DNA of 64,000 nt, from positions 17,066,321 through 17,130,320 of the forward strand of contig NC_092578.1 of assembly GCF_037975245.1 (NCBI RefSeq), given 5' to 3'. Positions 22,301 to 33,450 of the stretch are shown piece by piece. This stretch comes from Apostichopus japonicus. Lineage: Eukaryota; Echinodermata; Holothuroidea; Aspidochirotida; Stichopodidae. A program made the position numbers and the translations under genes. Under the pieces are notes generated by a model. The model saw nothing but the letters and a program-made list of their open reading frames with translations. It was not told where the DNA came from and ran no database searches. Position 1 is the stretch's first letter. Every line of letters begins with the position of its first letter.

Positions 22301-23287
22301 TCCATGAGAGGCTACCGTCAAAGTGATGTCATAATTACAAATGATATTGAAAGCTCTAAATTTTCTATCTTAATCTGTTAAATTGATTTATCTTGTTGAA
22401 ACCTGATAATTTTGAAATTTTTGGCATATATATCAAGTTTCTCTGTAATTTGAATTTCATCAAATACAAAATGTTTTTGTGTTTCAAAAATATTAAATTC
22501 CTCTGTGAAAAAGCATTTGTCACTGACTTGCCGTGATGAGATCATTCATTCTTCTGTTGCCCGATGCAATCACAAAATATCACGAAATTTAATAATTAAA
22601 AAAAAACACAGTCATATCTTCGTGATACAAAGTGCTATAATGATGACGTTACGACCTATAAAATACAAGAAAATTCCACCACGGGAATATCCTTGAACGA
22701 TAGTAAATTAAAAACAAAACATTTTTCTAATTTACCTCTTGGACTGTTCATTTCATTTCATAAAATCTGAGAAACAAAGTTCTTATACAAGCCTAAGTAT
22801 TATTGAATGGTAAATAGTAAAGGTAGGAACAGAAGGGGAGGGGAAGATTGTGTGGGCAGGGGGGGGGGCGTCGCTACACCCATCTTTGAATGGGCTAAGG
22901 CAGGGGTATATTTTTTCGACAACTGATATACTCCACGAAAGTTTTAAATCATTTAGCTGGATTCATTTGCATTAGCAAAAGGATTACCAATAAACAGTAG
23001 ATCATTTTCTTTTCATATTTTTCATCTTACGTCTGATTTCGAAATTTCGAGAACGTGAAAAAGCAACATGTCGATTAAAATATAAATATTCCTGCAGTTT
23101 AGAAAGAGTAGTAATTTGGATATAATAATAAATGTCCCATCTGGCCTGACACGTTTTGATAGCTTCGTATGCCACTGTAGTTTGGTCATTACTACTGGCA
23201 ACATTAATTTATTGTTTTGCTTTCATGTTTTCTCAACTAGGTGACGAGAAGATTTCTTGGCAAGAATTCCAAGCTGTGAATGTCTAA
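19366..23287 (+). CDS. Secreted two-EF-hand protein, family member B (HDLGFDTD repeat type)
   Basis: Coding exons are 19366-19778, 22000-22157 and 23241-23287; phases match member A (205 aa). The ATG lies 17 bases after the acceptor TTGTTTAG. Residues 1-20 are the family signal peptide (ARIIICCLVICLAVLFSEA after Met), followed by Cys. The variable part has four imperfect ~19-residue repeats around HDQGVDTDV, HDLVVDLD, HDLGFDTDV and PSLGFGTET, encoded by a ~57-bp minisatellite. Exon 3 is three residues longer than A (WFRDRRDVD) and gives loop DMNGNQYIEICE; exon 4 completes loop DTDGDEKISWQE and ends FQAVNV. AATAAA is at 23814-23819. Intron 2 holds a Mutator-like element and the relic exon. Calcium binding and secretion are inferred from the domains; the target is unknown. 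Confidence 0.8.
19925..21007 (+). mobile_element. Mutator-like element in intron 2 of unit B
   Basis: This 1,083-bp element has long inverted ends of about 60 bp, including CAGCGCGGTAAAGGCC and TTTGCATACCTCGCT, and is flanked by a perfect 9-bp duplication CTCCCGGAT (19916-19924, 21008-21016). Long inverted repeats with 9-bp duplication are the Mutator/MULE signature. No transposase. It splits the relic exon; the same insertion at the same site occurs in unit D. Confidence 0.85.
21008..21105 (+). pseudogene. Relic variable exon, unit B (3' part after the transposon)
   Basis: CCGTTGATCTTTCTCACCGG and the following GATAGTGGGCACTACGATAT continue the relic seen intact at 2774-2896. Its first bases lie before the Mutator-like element at about 19,905-19,924. 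Confidence 0.45.
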
Positions 23288-24592
23288 ACAGCTGCCGACA
23301 ATGTCTAACCTACTCTTCTTGAACAACATGGATTGAAGTCTTGGCGTAGCGTACATTTTATTATTATTTTTCCTTCTGTCGGATGGCACCGAGTCAGTAT
23401 TTGTGACACTATAGTTTCTGTTAACTATGAATTGGTATAAACACAGCCAACACGGATCGGAAACAATTACCCATGCTACTATCATCATAAAATTAGATTA
23501 CATGGAAGGGGAGGGAGAAGGGAGGGAATGGTGGGGGGATTAGGGTTTGGTTTAAAGTGGTTTATAATGAGTTCAAAACGAATACATAACATTGACTACA
23601 GCAATTATTACAGAGTTTCAAACAGTTGAAAAAAATTGTCACTCATAATAGTGACAAACGAAGCCTGTACAAGGATTATCGGACAAAATTTCCTACAGGA
23701 ACGGAGGGTGGAGAGGGAAGGGGTGGAGGTTGAGGTTGATGGGGTGCCGAGTCACTACAGTATGTTGAATTTCTTTTAATCGCATTGAAACGCTCCCTTT
23801 ATATCATTTTGGGAATAAAGTAAGATACAGAAAGAATAACTGCTCTTTGTTTTCATTTTTGCATTGTTTTATATAGTCGCCCATTGTAGATACATTTGGT
23901 ACCGCAACTTAGTTTCTAGGACAAGGGGTTGGACGGCAACTCAACAAACCCCATTCCACTAACTTGAGGGCAATTTTATGAATAGATAATGATATTCAGG
24001 TTCAGTAATATAATATGTTTATGATTATCAATATTACCATTACAATCTAAATAACTCAGTTGCATAATTCGGAGACCATTTACGCTATTGGCGACATATG
24101 TGGCATGTAATATCATATGACTACATGATTCTTCAGTGGTTCTACGCTAGCTCTTATAGTTTGGTGCTTCACTTATCATTGCAACGCTGATCCATTGCAT
24201 GTTGCAAGCGCTAAGGTGTCAGTGTTATCTTTAAATATTATTATCAAAATTCTAGTCTAGATAGAGGACAATGATCGAAGCTGAGGCAGACTAGAAAATG
24301 AGCAACTGTCGATCGTTTGTGACTCATAAACAGAGTTAATTTTAGGTGGATGGTTGAAGAGAAGTTGGAAGGGGTGTAATGTATTATTGTATGTGAGGAT
24401 CATCCATAGACATATTTACTTTATTTTGGTTAATATCAACGTGACGAAGTGGGTAGGCGTAAGGTAGACGGGTGGGGGGGGGGGGGCGAGAGTGGTGGTT
24501 GTGACTAGAATAAAAGACGGTCTTCATCATTGATGTAGTCATTCTAGTAATGTAACAACGTTTTATGAAGTTATATTATGAACATATAGGCT

Positions 24593-24627
24593 ATATATAT
24601 ATATATATATAAATATATATATATATT

Positions 24628-24661
<34 letters not shown>

Positions 24662-24672
24662 GGCTATACATA

Positions 24673-24709
<37 letters not shown>

Positions 24710-24713
24710 TCTC
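24593..24713. repeat. (TA)n microsatellite
   Basis: Interrupted TA dinucleotide run with short AGGCTATA breaks. Confidence 0.95.
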
Positions 24714-24721
24714 ATGATATG

Positions 24722-24986
24722 TACCTTAGGTCGACAGTTTATGGTAAAAAAGTGTACCTTAGGTCAACAGTGTACCTTAGGTCGACATTTCAGTGTCGAC
24801 CTAATGTTTTCACTACTATTTTAAGACACTTTTTTATTGTCGCAAATAGCTTTATAATGTTCTCCGTTCTCTAAAACGTTCATTTAAAAGTTTTGGTTAG
24901 GGTCGGTTCAGGGTAAGGGTTAGAAAAAAGGGTTAGGGTTAGATTAAATTTAGTGTGTAAGTCAATGTAACTGTCGACCTAAGGTA
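24722..24986. mobile_element. 265-bp inverted-repeat element (TACCTTAGGTCGACAGTT ends)
   Basis: The left end TACCTTAGGTCGACAGTT is the inverse of AACTGTCGACCTAAGGTA at the right end. Extra copies of TACCTTAGGTCGACA lie just inside the left end. The middle has a short GGGTTAGGGTTAG run. It sits inside TA-rich DNA, so a target duplication cannot be told apart from the flanks. Confidence 0.65.
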
Positions 24987-25039
24987 GGATCCATATATAT
25001 ATATCCACATGTTAATCATCACCGAAATCGGGATTTGGA

Positions 25040-25590
25040 ATATGGTAATGAGCTAAATCGATGATACGTCGATTTAATTATAGGTATATGTCAATTTTAG
25101 TTGCTAGTCCAAGGAAATTGACTTCTACCGATTTCATTCGACATATCATCGATTTAAACTGGTAGATGTCGATCTAAATTGACATATCCCGATTTATTTT
25201 ACATATTATCGATTAAAATTGGTATATGTAGATTAAATCGGTATATGTCGATTTAAACTGGTATAAGTCGAATTAAATTGGTACATGTCGATTTAAATTG
25301 ACATTTACCGATTTAATTCGACATATCATCGATTGAAACTGGTATATATCGATTTAAAAATGACATTTACCGATTTATTTTACTTATCATTGATTTAAAT
25401 TGGTATATGTCGAGTTAAATCGATGATATGTTGGATTAAACTGGTATATGTCGATTTAAATCGATGATATGTAGAATTATACTGGTATATGTCGATTAAA
25501 ATCGGTAGAAATCAATATAAGCTGCTGGAAACTGGTATATGTCGACGGAAATTGGTATATGTCGATTTAAATCCGTATAAGTCGATTCCC
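25040..25590. repeat. Array of palindromic CGATTTAAATCG-type repeats
   Basis: More than 20 copies of near-palindromic words such as GTATATGTCGATTTAAA and ACATATCATCGATTTAA occur in mixed orientation at about 25-bp spacing. It resembles in style, not in sequence, the fold-back array at 343-785. Confidence 0.75.
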
Positions 25591-25817
25591 CACCATTTGA
25601 GACTGATGGCCCACCATAGTCCTAACCCCACCCCTCACGAGCGGCTTGATCAAGCTCGGGCTAGCCCCGTTTCCCTCTCAGTAAATTAGTGGAGCAATTT
25701 GCCCTCCCCTCAAATAGGTCGATCAAGGGTGAAGCAAGCCCGCGTTCTTGTGAACTAACGATCATACTTCCCTCTGGCTTCAAGCCAAGGTCGAAAAGTA
25801 CAAACATTTCTATTTTG

Positions 25818-25890
25818 AGAACTTTTCAGGAAATTATCCACTAACATTATTTTAAACTACTTCCGATAAACAGACTGATATATTGCCGTC
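25818..25890 (+). promoter_or_regulatory. Conserved promoter-like block, unit C (shortened)
   Basis: AGAACTTTTCAGGAAATTAT and ACTACTTCCGATAAACAGAC are present but only about 18 bp apart rather than about 50, so the central part has been deleted. Confidence 0.45.
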
Positions 25891-25913
25891 AAACCATTAA
25901 AACAAATGTTTCT

Positions 25914-26063
25914 CATGGCTCATGCTCATGCATGGTCCGAGTTAAGAATTTTACTCCTTAAAAGCAATATTAGTTAAATCATTCATATCCAATCGATTCC
26001 TGATCAGCTCTGGTACAGCAATCACTCTCTTCTCCAGTGGTTTTAAAGTTTACAAACGTTTGG
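25914..26063 (+). other. Non-coding exon 1 (5' UTR), unit C
   Basis: Matches exon 1 of the other units and ends at donor GTAAGT (exon end 26063). The 5' end is approximate. Confidence 0.5.
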
Positions 26064-26689
26064 GTAAGTCGATTCATGTCTTTCTCTTTACTTTCGATTT
26101 CTTTTGGAGAAATAATCCTAAATATTTAGACTTTAAACTTACCATACAGAATAGAAATACCTTCCCTAACAAGACGATAATAATGCAAACTATAATTAAG
26201 GATTTGCTTAAGCTCAAATCAACAAGAATATATAGTGATTGATTACACTTTACACTTCAATGTATACGTTTCTTCTGGGGAGTCAGGTTTTATGTGTTAT
26301 ATAATGTAGCACGAATTATCGATAATTTCTACCTTTTTCTCAAATATGTATTGTAAGGTGTAAGTCAAGGTGATTATTTTGAAATAATGATTGTCATGTT
26401 TAAGGAATTAATGTACCAGCCCAAGTTAGGAGATATCCAGCAAGGGAAGGGATATCCTAGCTCCATGGGGTAACGAATAATTTAATCGTTTTTCTTCCAT
26501 AAGCAAATCCGATAGTCATTTCATTTATTTTGGTTTTCTCCATAAACATACAATGTAGGTTGGATATGTATACTTTTATACAATAAATATAATGTTAAAT
26601 GTGGTCTAAGAAAACCATAATTGGCTTAGCGAGTTGATCCACTCCCCCAAAAGAAAAAAAAAAAAAATAACATCAATCGATTAATACAC

Positions 26690-27222
26690 ATGATCAATGG
26701 ATTAATACACAAGATCAATGGATTAATACACAAGATCAATGGATTAATACACAAGATCAATGGATTAATACACAAGATCAATATATTAATGCACATGATC
26801 AATCAATTAATACACAAGATCAATGGATTAATACACAAGATCAATGGATTAATACACAAGATCAATGGATTAATACACAAGATCAATGGATTAATACACA
26901 AGATCAATGGATTAATACACAAGATCAATAAATTAATACACAAAATCAATGGATTAATACACAAGATCAATAAATTAATACACATGATCAATGGATTAAT
27001 ACACAAGATCAATGGATTAATACACAAGATCAATATATTAATGCACATGATCAATCGATTAATACACAAGATCAATGGATTAATACACAAGATCAATGGA
27101 TTAATACACAAGATCAATGGATTAATACACAAGATCAATAAATTAATACACAAGATCAATGGATTAATACACAAGATCAATAAATTAATACACAAGATCA
27201 ATGGATTAATACACAAGATCAA
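26690..27222. repeat. 21-bp minisatellite, unit C
   Basis: About 25 copies of the 21-bp unit GATCAATGGATTAATACACA plus A, with variants ATAAATTA and ATATATTAATGCACAT. Both strands stay open because 21 is a multiple of three and the unit has no stop in those frames; this is not evidence of coding. Unit B has a single copy at about 16,861 beside the CACTA right end; unit D has a larger array. Confidence 0.95.
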
Positions 27223-27539
27223 ATGGATTTGATAGCAAAACTCCATGTAATACAGTATTGTGTAACAATATTATGTATAAGTGAATATTCAACAGCTATT
27301 TATAAGATTCTTTTCAACGAATGCTAGTGAAGCATGAATTTTCATTGTATTAGGCAAAGAATTGTACTAAGTAATAGCTCAATAAAGTAAGCTCTGTATA
27401 CTAATATTAGTTCTAGGACGTGGTTTGGGCATGTTACCAGCCTGCCTAGTGTTATAATTATGTATATCTTTATTGTCTGTAAACTAACATGTGAAAACAG
27501 GAGGATTATGATTATTAATAGAACGGTAAGCAAAGAGCT

Positions 27540-27923
27540 ATAGCAATTGTGAACATGAATAAGTTCAGGAAATTTAAGGGTATTGAGAGAAGCAAATTGC
27601 TTGCTGGTGTGATCATTTTAAGGAAGCAAAAGTAACATGACGAATTGCTCTCGTTTGGGAGCGTCGAAGCTTATTGATATTATAAGACATTGTACTGGAA
27701 CAAACTGTAATACAATAAGTGAGATGGGGATGGACAAGGGTAAATTATAAAGAACGAAGATCTTACTTGAAAGAGAGAGAATCCCAACATATCGTGCAAT
27801 CTTTGTGGAGATTGAATTAACGTGGTTATTCCACATCAAGCCAGAGTCAATAATAACCCCAAGAAACGTTGTATAATCTATTCTTTTAAGATATTTTCCG
27901 TCCATTGATATGTCAAATATCAC
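27540..27923 (-). mobile_element. Old LINE reverse-transcriptase C-terminal fragment, unit C
   Basis: The minus strand encodes MDGKYLKRIDYTTFLGVIID, then SGLMWNNHVNSISTKIARYV, matching the unit B fragment and CR1/Jockey-like LINEs. It is broken by frameshifts downstream. Confidence 0.7.
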
Positions 27924-28227
27924 TTACATTTTTCGTTAGTTTATGATTTTTACGTAATAAGACAATGCATCCGAACGACGGGATCATTTAAATAAATCAT
28001 TAACAATCATTACGAACTTTTCTCATAACGTTCATGGTGTTAAAAAATCCATCTACCTGTATACGTTAATTGTTGGTCAATTTGTTAATTTTAAAGTGAG
28101 TAATAGGGTTGGTTTGGTAACATTTGTTATTAGTTGGCGATGAAAGTATGTTAAAATGTTTCGAAGTTGTTATGTTTTTCTCCGTTTAATTATCTTCTTT
28201 CATTGTTTAGCATATCGGGAATTCAGC

Positions 28228-30885
28228 ATGGCTCGTATTATCATCTGTTGTCTGGTCATTTGTCTTGCGGTTGTATTTTGTGAGGCCTCCAGGACTCGCC
28301 GTTGCACTTGCCTTTGCCCCGGGGAACCAGGACCATTAACACCAATAACACTAACACCACCAACACCAACACCACGACCCTATTTCCCTCTTCCCCGTCG
28401 GTACGATTGGGATTGGTTTCCGCATTACCACGATGAACCTGTGCACCCTCGTTTTGACCATGAGTATGGTTTACGTGTTGATGATTTCCCAGGACGGTAA
28501 GTATAACGAATATCATGTGAAAATACACGGAGACTGTTAATCATGAATTATTGCTAGCTATTGATGTTCTGACTCCTTCCACGGTTCGGCTTTCGGGATG
28601 GTGGTTAGGATTGTTACCGTACAGAACCCAGCTCTCCCGGATCATACCGTTGATCTTTCCCATCGGTGATAGTGGTATATTCCAATACGTACGACCGTTA
28701 AGCTACATGGTGCTGTCGAAATGAAAGTCATGATTCCGATACGTTGGTATGACGAAAACCCAAATATTGTAATACCGGTTCTTAAAATACCGGAGGCCTA
28801 TTACCATGTACATCACCCACCCCGAAGTCTGTCGCGAAACTGGTACACACACTATTTACCCAAATAAAGGGTCGCAAACCTCAAAGATTTTGTAGTTTCC
28901 AAAGTGTAATATGTTATTGCTGCCGTCAGAGGAGGTACACCGTTTTGACCTGACCGGGTCTGAAATTCAGTTGGGGGATTGTTTTATCATCTTGTTTTAT
29001 TAATCTTTCATTTCTTAATTTCTGTCAGAGAAAAATATATCATTTGAATGTCATAATGAAATAATAAAACATTCCGTTGCATAAAGATAAGTCGACAGAC
29101 TTTCAAACACTATAAAACGTCCAAAATAGTCTAAAAGGTACAGAAGTGCACCATGAAGTGGCCGGGAACACTGACGTCATGTAGGAATATTCTTTTCGCA
29201 TTTCCTTCCCTTTCTTTCCTTTCTATCACTCAAATAAAGGAGAGTAAAAACTCACGCCCACTTCTCTTTTCCGACCGCCAGACCACCCGACCACCCGACC
29301 ATCTGTCCACTCCCAAAAGAATTATAATATTTAGAAAAATTAATACATGGGGACATTTCAAACACATATAAGCTGTGTCTCACTCCTCAGTTCTTATAAA
29401 ATCTACCATTTTCGAATAATAACTTTAGTTCGATTTACATATTCAGTGGAACGCTGTGCAAATATTTCTATATAACGTTTTATCTAACCCTTTTTCCTCA
29501 TTTGTTTCGGTATGTATTACATGCCTTTATATTATTTATTGACACACTTGAATGTGACTGCACAGGTTACATTCAAAGAAGCAGTAGCGGTATCGGATAA
29601 AATTACCTTAATTTGATTAAAGTTTGGTGTCTTTTTTCAAACTTATTTTGCAGGCTGCGTGGCCGCCGTGACGTTGACAGTCTAAAAGAGTCAATCTTTA
29701 AATTGATTGACATGAATGGTAATAAGTACATCGAAATCTGTGAATGGGTGGAAGAGGGCGGATCAGCCATAAACTTCGTTGCGTTTCTCTCAGACGATGA
29801 CACTAATGGTTAGTTTAAAGACATATTTTTATCTTTATTTATTATTATTCTTTTTCTTTAATGTATTATATGAAAGAGGTAATTACGATACATTCCGGCG
29901 ACATGAACAAAATTAGGACTGAATGAATTAGGACGCCCTCTTTATCTTCTTTTCACGAGAGGCTACCTTCAAAGTGATGTCATAATAAAAAATGATATTG
30001 AAAGCTCTAAATTTTCTATCTTAATCTGTTAAATTGATTTATCTTGTTGAAACCTGATACTTTTGAAATTTTTGGCATATTTATCAAGTTTCACTGTATT
30101 TTGAATTTCATAAAATGCAACATGTTTTTTCTTCTTCAAAAATAATAATTTCCTCTGTGGAAAAGCATTTGTCACTGACCTGCCGTGATGAGATCATTCA
30201 TTCTTCTGTTGCCAGATGAAAACACAAAATATCTTCGTGATACAAAGTGCTATAATAATGCGGTTACGACCTATAAAATACAAGAAAATTCCACCACGGA
30301 AATATCCCTTGAACGAAAGTAAATTAAAAACAAAACACTTTTCTAATTTACCTCTTGGACTGTTCATTTCATTTCATAAAATCTGAGAAACATAGTTCTT
30401 ATACAAGCCTAAGTATTATTGAATGGTAAATAGTAAAGGTAGGAACAGAAGGGAAGGGGAAGATGGTGGTTGGGGGCAAGGGGGGCGTCGCTTCACCCTA
30501 CTTTGAATGGGCTAAGGCAGTGGTATATTTTTCGACAACTGGTCACTTCACGAAAGTTTTAAATCATTCAGCTGGACCCCTTTGCATTAACAAAAGGATT
30601 ACCAATAAACAATAGATCATTTTCTGTTCATATTATTCATCTCACGTCTGATGTCGAAATTTCGAGAACGTGAAAAAGCAACATGTCGATTAAAATATAA
30701 ATATTCTTTCAGTTTAGAAAGAGTAGCAATTTGGATATAACATTCAATGTCCCATCTGGTTTTTCACTTTGTGATAGCTTCGTCACTACTGTATATTGAT
30801 CATTACTTTATTGTTTTGTTTTCATGTTTCATAACTAGGTGACGAGAAGATCTCTTGGCAAGAATTCCAAGCTGTGAATGTCTAA
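28228..30885 (+). CDS. Secreted two-EF-hand protein, family member C (Pro/Thr-rich type)
   Basis: Coding exons are 28228-28496, 29654-29808 and 30839-30885 (156 aa), phases as in A. The signal peptide is that of B and D except for FCEA at its end. The variable part starts SRTRRCTCLCPGEPG with three Cys, then TPITLTPPTPTPRP from a short ACACCAA-type repeat, then an aromatic/His-rich DWDWFPHYHDEPVHP. Exon 3 gives LRGRRDVDSLKESIFK, loop DMNGNKYIEICE and WVEEGG; the second loop begins with DTNGDEKI, so its third to fifth positions are N, G, D rather than D, G, D. The exon 2 Cys cluster is unique among the four. AATAAA lies at 31433-31438. Function unknown; secretion and calcium binding are inferred. 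Confidence 0.8.
28625..28745 (+). pseudogene. Relic variable exon, unit C
   Basis: After the acceptor-like CCGTACAG, the sequence AACCCAGCTCTCCCGGATCA, then GTTGATCTTTCCCATCGG follows the relic in unit A, without the Mutator-like insertion of B and D. It has lost several bases around GGTATATTCC, so the frame is broken. Confidence 0.5.
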
Positions 30886-32029
30886 ACAGCTGCCGGCAAT
30901 GTCTAACCTACTCTTCTTGAACAACATGGATTGAAGTCTTGGCAAAGCGTACATTTTATTATTATTTTTCCTTCTGTCGGATGTTAGCGAGTCAGTATTT
31001 GTGACACTATAATCTCTGTTTACTATGAATTGGTATAAACACAGCCAACACGGATCGGAAACAATTACCCATGCAACTACCATCATAAAATTAGATTTCA
31101 TGGAAGGCGAGGGAGAAGGGAGGGAAGGGACGGGTGTGAGGGATTAGCTTAAAAGTGGTTTAAAGTGAATCCAAAATTAATACATAACATTGACTACAGC
31201 ACTAATAACAGAGTTTCAAACAGATGAACAAATTTGTCACTCATAAAAAGTAACAAACGGAACCTGCACAAGGATTATCGGACAAAATGTGCAATAGGAA
31301 CGGAGGGTGGGGAGAGAAGGGGAGGTGAGGGGTGGATGTTGAGGTGGATGATGTGGATGAGGTGCCGGGTTCTTACAGTATATTGAATTTCGATTATCGA
31401 AGGGGAAAACTCTCCCTTAATATCATTTTGGGAATAAAGTAAGATACAGAAAGAATAATTGCTCTTTGTTTTCATTTTTGCATTGTTTCATATAGTCGCC
31501 CATTGTAGATATAGTTGGTACCGCAACTTCGTTTCTGAGACAAGGGGTTGGACGGCGAGTCAAAAAACTCCCCATTCCACTAACGTGATGACACTTTTAT
31601 CAAAAAATATTGATATCAGTTTTAGTAATATAATATATTTAAATTTATGATTATCAATATTACTATTACCGTATCATCTTAACACCTCAGTTGTCAATCC
31701 GGAGAACATTTACTCTAGTGGAGACCCGAGGCGGTCTGGCTTCATGATTCCTCAGTGGCTCTACGTTAGCCCCTATATAAGGGTTCTTTATGTATCTTTG
31801 CAACGCTGATCCTTCGCACGGACTGTTGCAAGCGCCTAAGCTGTCAATGTTATCTTTATAAAGGAAAACCAAAGTTTCAGCTCAATGATGATATTATTCA
31901 CTCAGGTGATGCATGCTATGGAACGCGAAAAGGGCAACCGTATTTCGTTGCCTAAACTAAGTTTGTTTCGTTGCCTAAACTAAGTTTGTTGCTGTCTAAA
32001 CTAAAGCTGTTGCTGCTAGTTTACCATGT

Positions 32030-32240
32030 TGCTGTTGTTCGTTGATGTCTAAACTTACGTTGATGTCTAAAGTCACGTTGACGACTAAACGCGCCTTAAT
32101 GTCTAAACTCACGTTGATTTATAAACCTTACGGTTGATGTCTAAACTCACGTTGATGTCTAAAACTTTCGTTGCTAAGTTAACTTACGGTTGATGTCTAA
32201 ACTCACGTTGATGTCTACACTTTCGTTGCTAAAGTTCCGT
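32030..32240. repeat. Subterminal minisatellite (GTTGATGTCTAAACTCAC)
   Basis: Around ten imperfect copies of CGTTGATGTCTAAACTCA lie just inside the left inverted repeat; the mirror region near 35,630-35,760 has the complement (AGTTTAGACAACGACG). Confidence 0.8.
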
Positions 32241-32494
32241 TGTGAACACATTGTGAACGAACATCATTCTTTCTTTTCAAACAAGAAAACCAAGAGGTTT
32301 TGAGATTCCTTGGCATCTACAGTAAATATTACTGTAGGTTCATTGTGTACACTTGGTTCCGACCTTTTATGAATATTAATGTAGCATCAACACAAATGTT
32401 GTTCCTTGCTATCAGCTCAAGTTTGATGAACAAATTGATATTTTAAAGAATTTGCTTTAAGCTCTACCACTCATTAATATTCATGCCCCCTCAT

Positions 32495-32572
32495 TAATAG
32501 TATTGGGGTAGAATTCCGACTTGCAGCTGGAAGGTTAGGGGGTTCGACTCCTGGCCGGGTCATACTGAAGAT
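32495..32572 (+). repeat. tRNA-derived SINE head
   Basis: GGTTCGACTCC (box B) followed by TGGCCGGGTCATACTGA is the typical tRNA-like 5' part of marine invertebrate SINEs. The A-box side (TATTGGGGTAGAATTCCGAC) is worn. Not a functional tRNA. Confidence 0.55.
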
Positions 32573-33335
32573 TTGTTGAAAATCACTCTAAGCCCCGCCC
32601 TCTCATTAATATTCATGATATTAGCACCAAAATAAATAGGGATCGTCTACTCATGATGGGTAACCTATGTACCAAGAATGAGATCAATCCACCTTGGGAT
32701 TGCTGAGAAAACCTAATTTCAAGCTTTTTTGCGAAAAACAACACTTAGCCTCGCCCCTCATGAATAATAATGAGATTGGACAAACTGTCACCATATTTAT
32801 ATAGAGGACTTTCCTCTTGTACCACCAAACCAAGTTCCATGAAAATTTAACTTACGGTTGCGAAGATATTGACATTTGTTGAAAATCACTCTAAGCCCCG
32901 CCCACTCATTAATATTCATGATATTAGCACCAAAATAAATAGGGATCGTCTACTCATGATGGGTAACCTATGTACCAAGAATGAGATCAATCCACCTTGG
33001 GATTGCTGAGAAAACCTAATTTCAAGCTTTTTTGCGAAAAACAACACTTAGCCTCGCCCCTCATGAATAATAATGAGATTGGACAAACTGTCACCATATT
33101 CATATAGAGGACTTTCCTCTTGTACCACCAAACCAAGTTCCATGAAAATTTAACTTACGGTTGCGAAGATATTGACATTTGTTGAAAATCACTCTAAGCC
33201 CCGCCCACTCATTAATATTCATGATATTAGCACCAAAATAAATAGGGATCGTCTACTCATGATGGGTAACCTGTGTACCAAGAATGAGATCAATCTACCT
33301 TGGGATTGCTGAGAAAACCTAATTTCAAGCTTGGC
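32572..33335. repeat. 303-bp tandem repeat, 2.5 copies
   Basis: The block starting TTGTTGAAAATCACTCTAAG recurs near 32,571, 32,875 and 33,179 with very few differences. The third copy stops at TTTCAAGCTTGGCGTC and runs into a CA repeat. The near-identity points to recent duplication within the element. Confidence 0.9.
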
Positions 33336-33339
33336 GTCA

Positions 33340-33450
33340 CACACACACAGACACACACACACACATACGCACACACACACACACATACACACATACACAC
33401 GCAGTCATGACCGCATAGATTCCTACGGCTACCGCCAAGGAATCAAAAAA
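33340..33450 (+). repeat. (CA)n run and retroposon-like tail
   Basis: ACACACACAGACACAC runs to about 33,402, followed by GACCGCATAGATTCC and CCAAGGAATCAAAAAA. A CA tract plus this A-rich end looks like the 3' end of a retroposon joined to the 303-bp repeat. Confidence 0.5.

Larger units (their letters stand above)
7211..24230 (+). repeat. Tandem unit B
   Basis: Collinear with unit A but swollen by insertions: a Mutator-like element (7452-8650), a CACTA-like element (9635-16833) and a nested hAT pair (17993-19203) upstream of exon 2, and a second Mutator-like element (19925-21007) in intron 2. Similarity to the units ends near 24,230, where unrelated AT-rich repeats begin. Confidence 0.65.
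24231..25785. other. Intergenic repeats between units B and C
   Basis: No gene is seen. The stretch holds a poly-G run near 24,474, a TA microsatellite (24,593-24,713), a small inverted-repeat element (24,722-24,986) and an array of CGATTTAAAT-type words (25,040-25,590). It replaces the tail segment found behind units A and C. Confidence 0.7.

Noticed and set aside
26690-27246. Long open frames on both strands (180 and 147 codons) of heptapeptide repeats INGLIHK / LILCINP
   Set aside because: They follow from the 21-bp period of a minisatellite in an intron; no start context, splice support or homolog.
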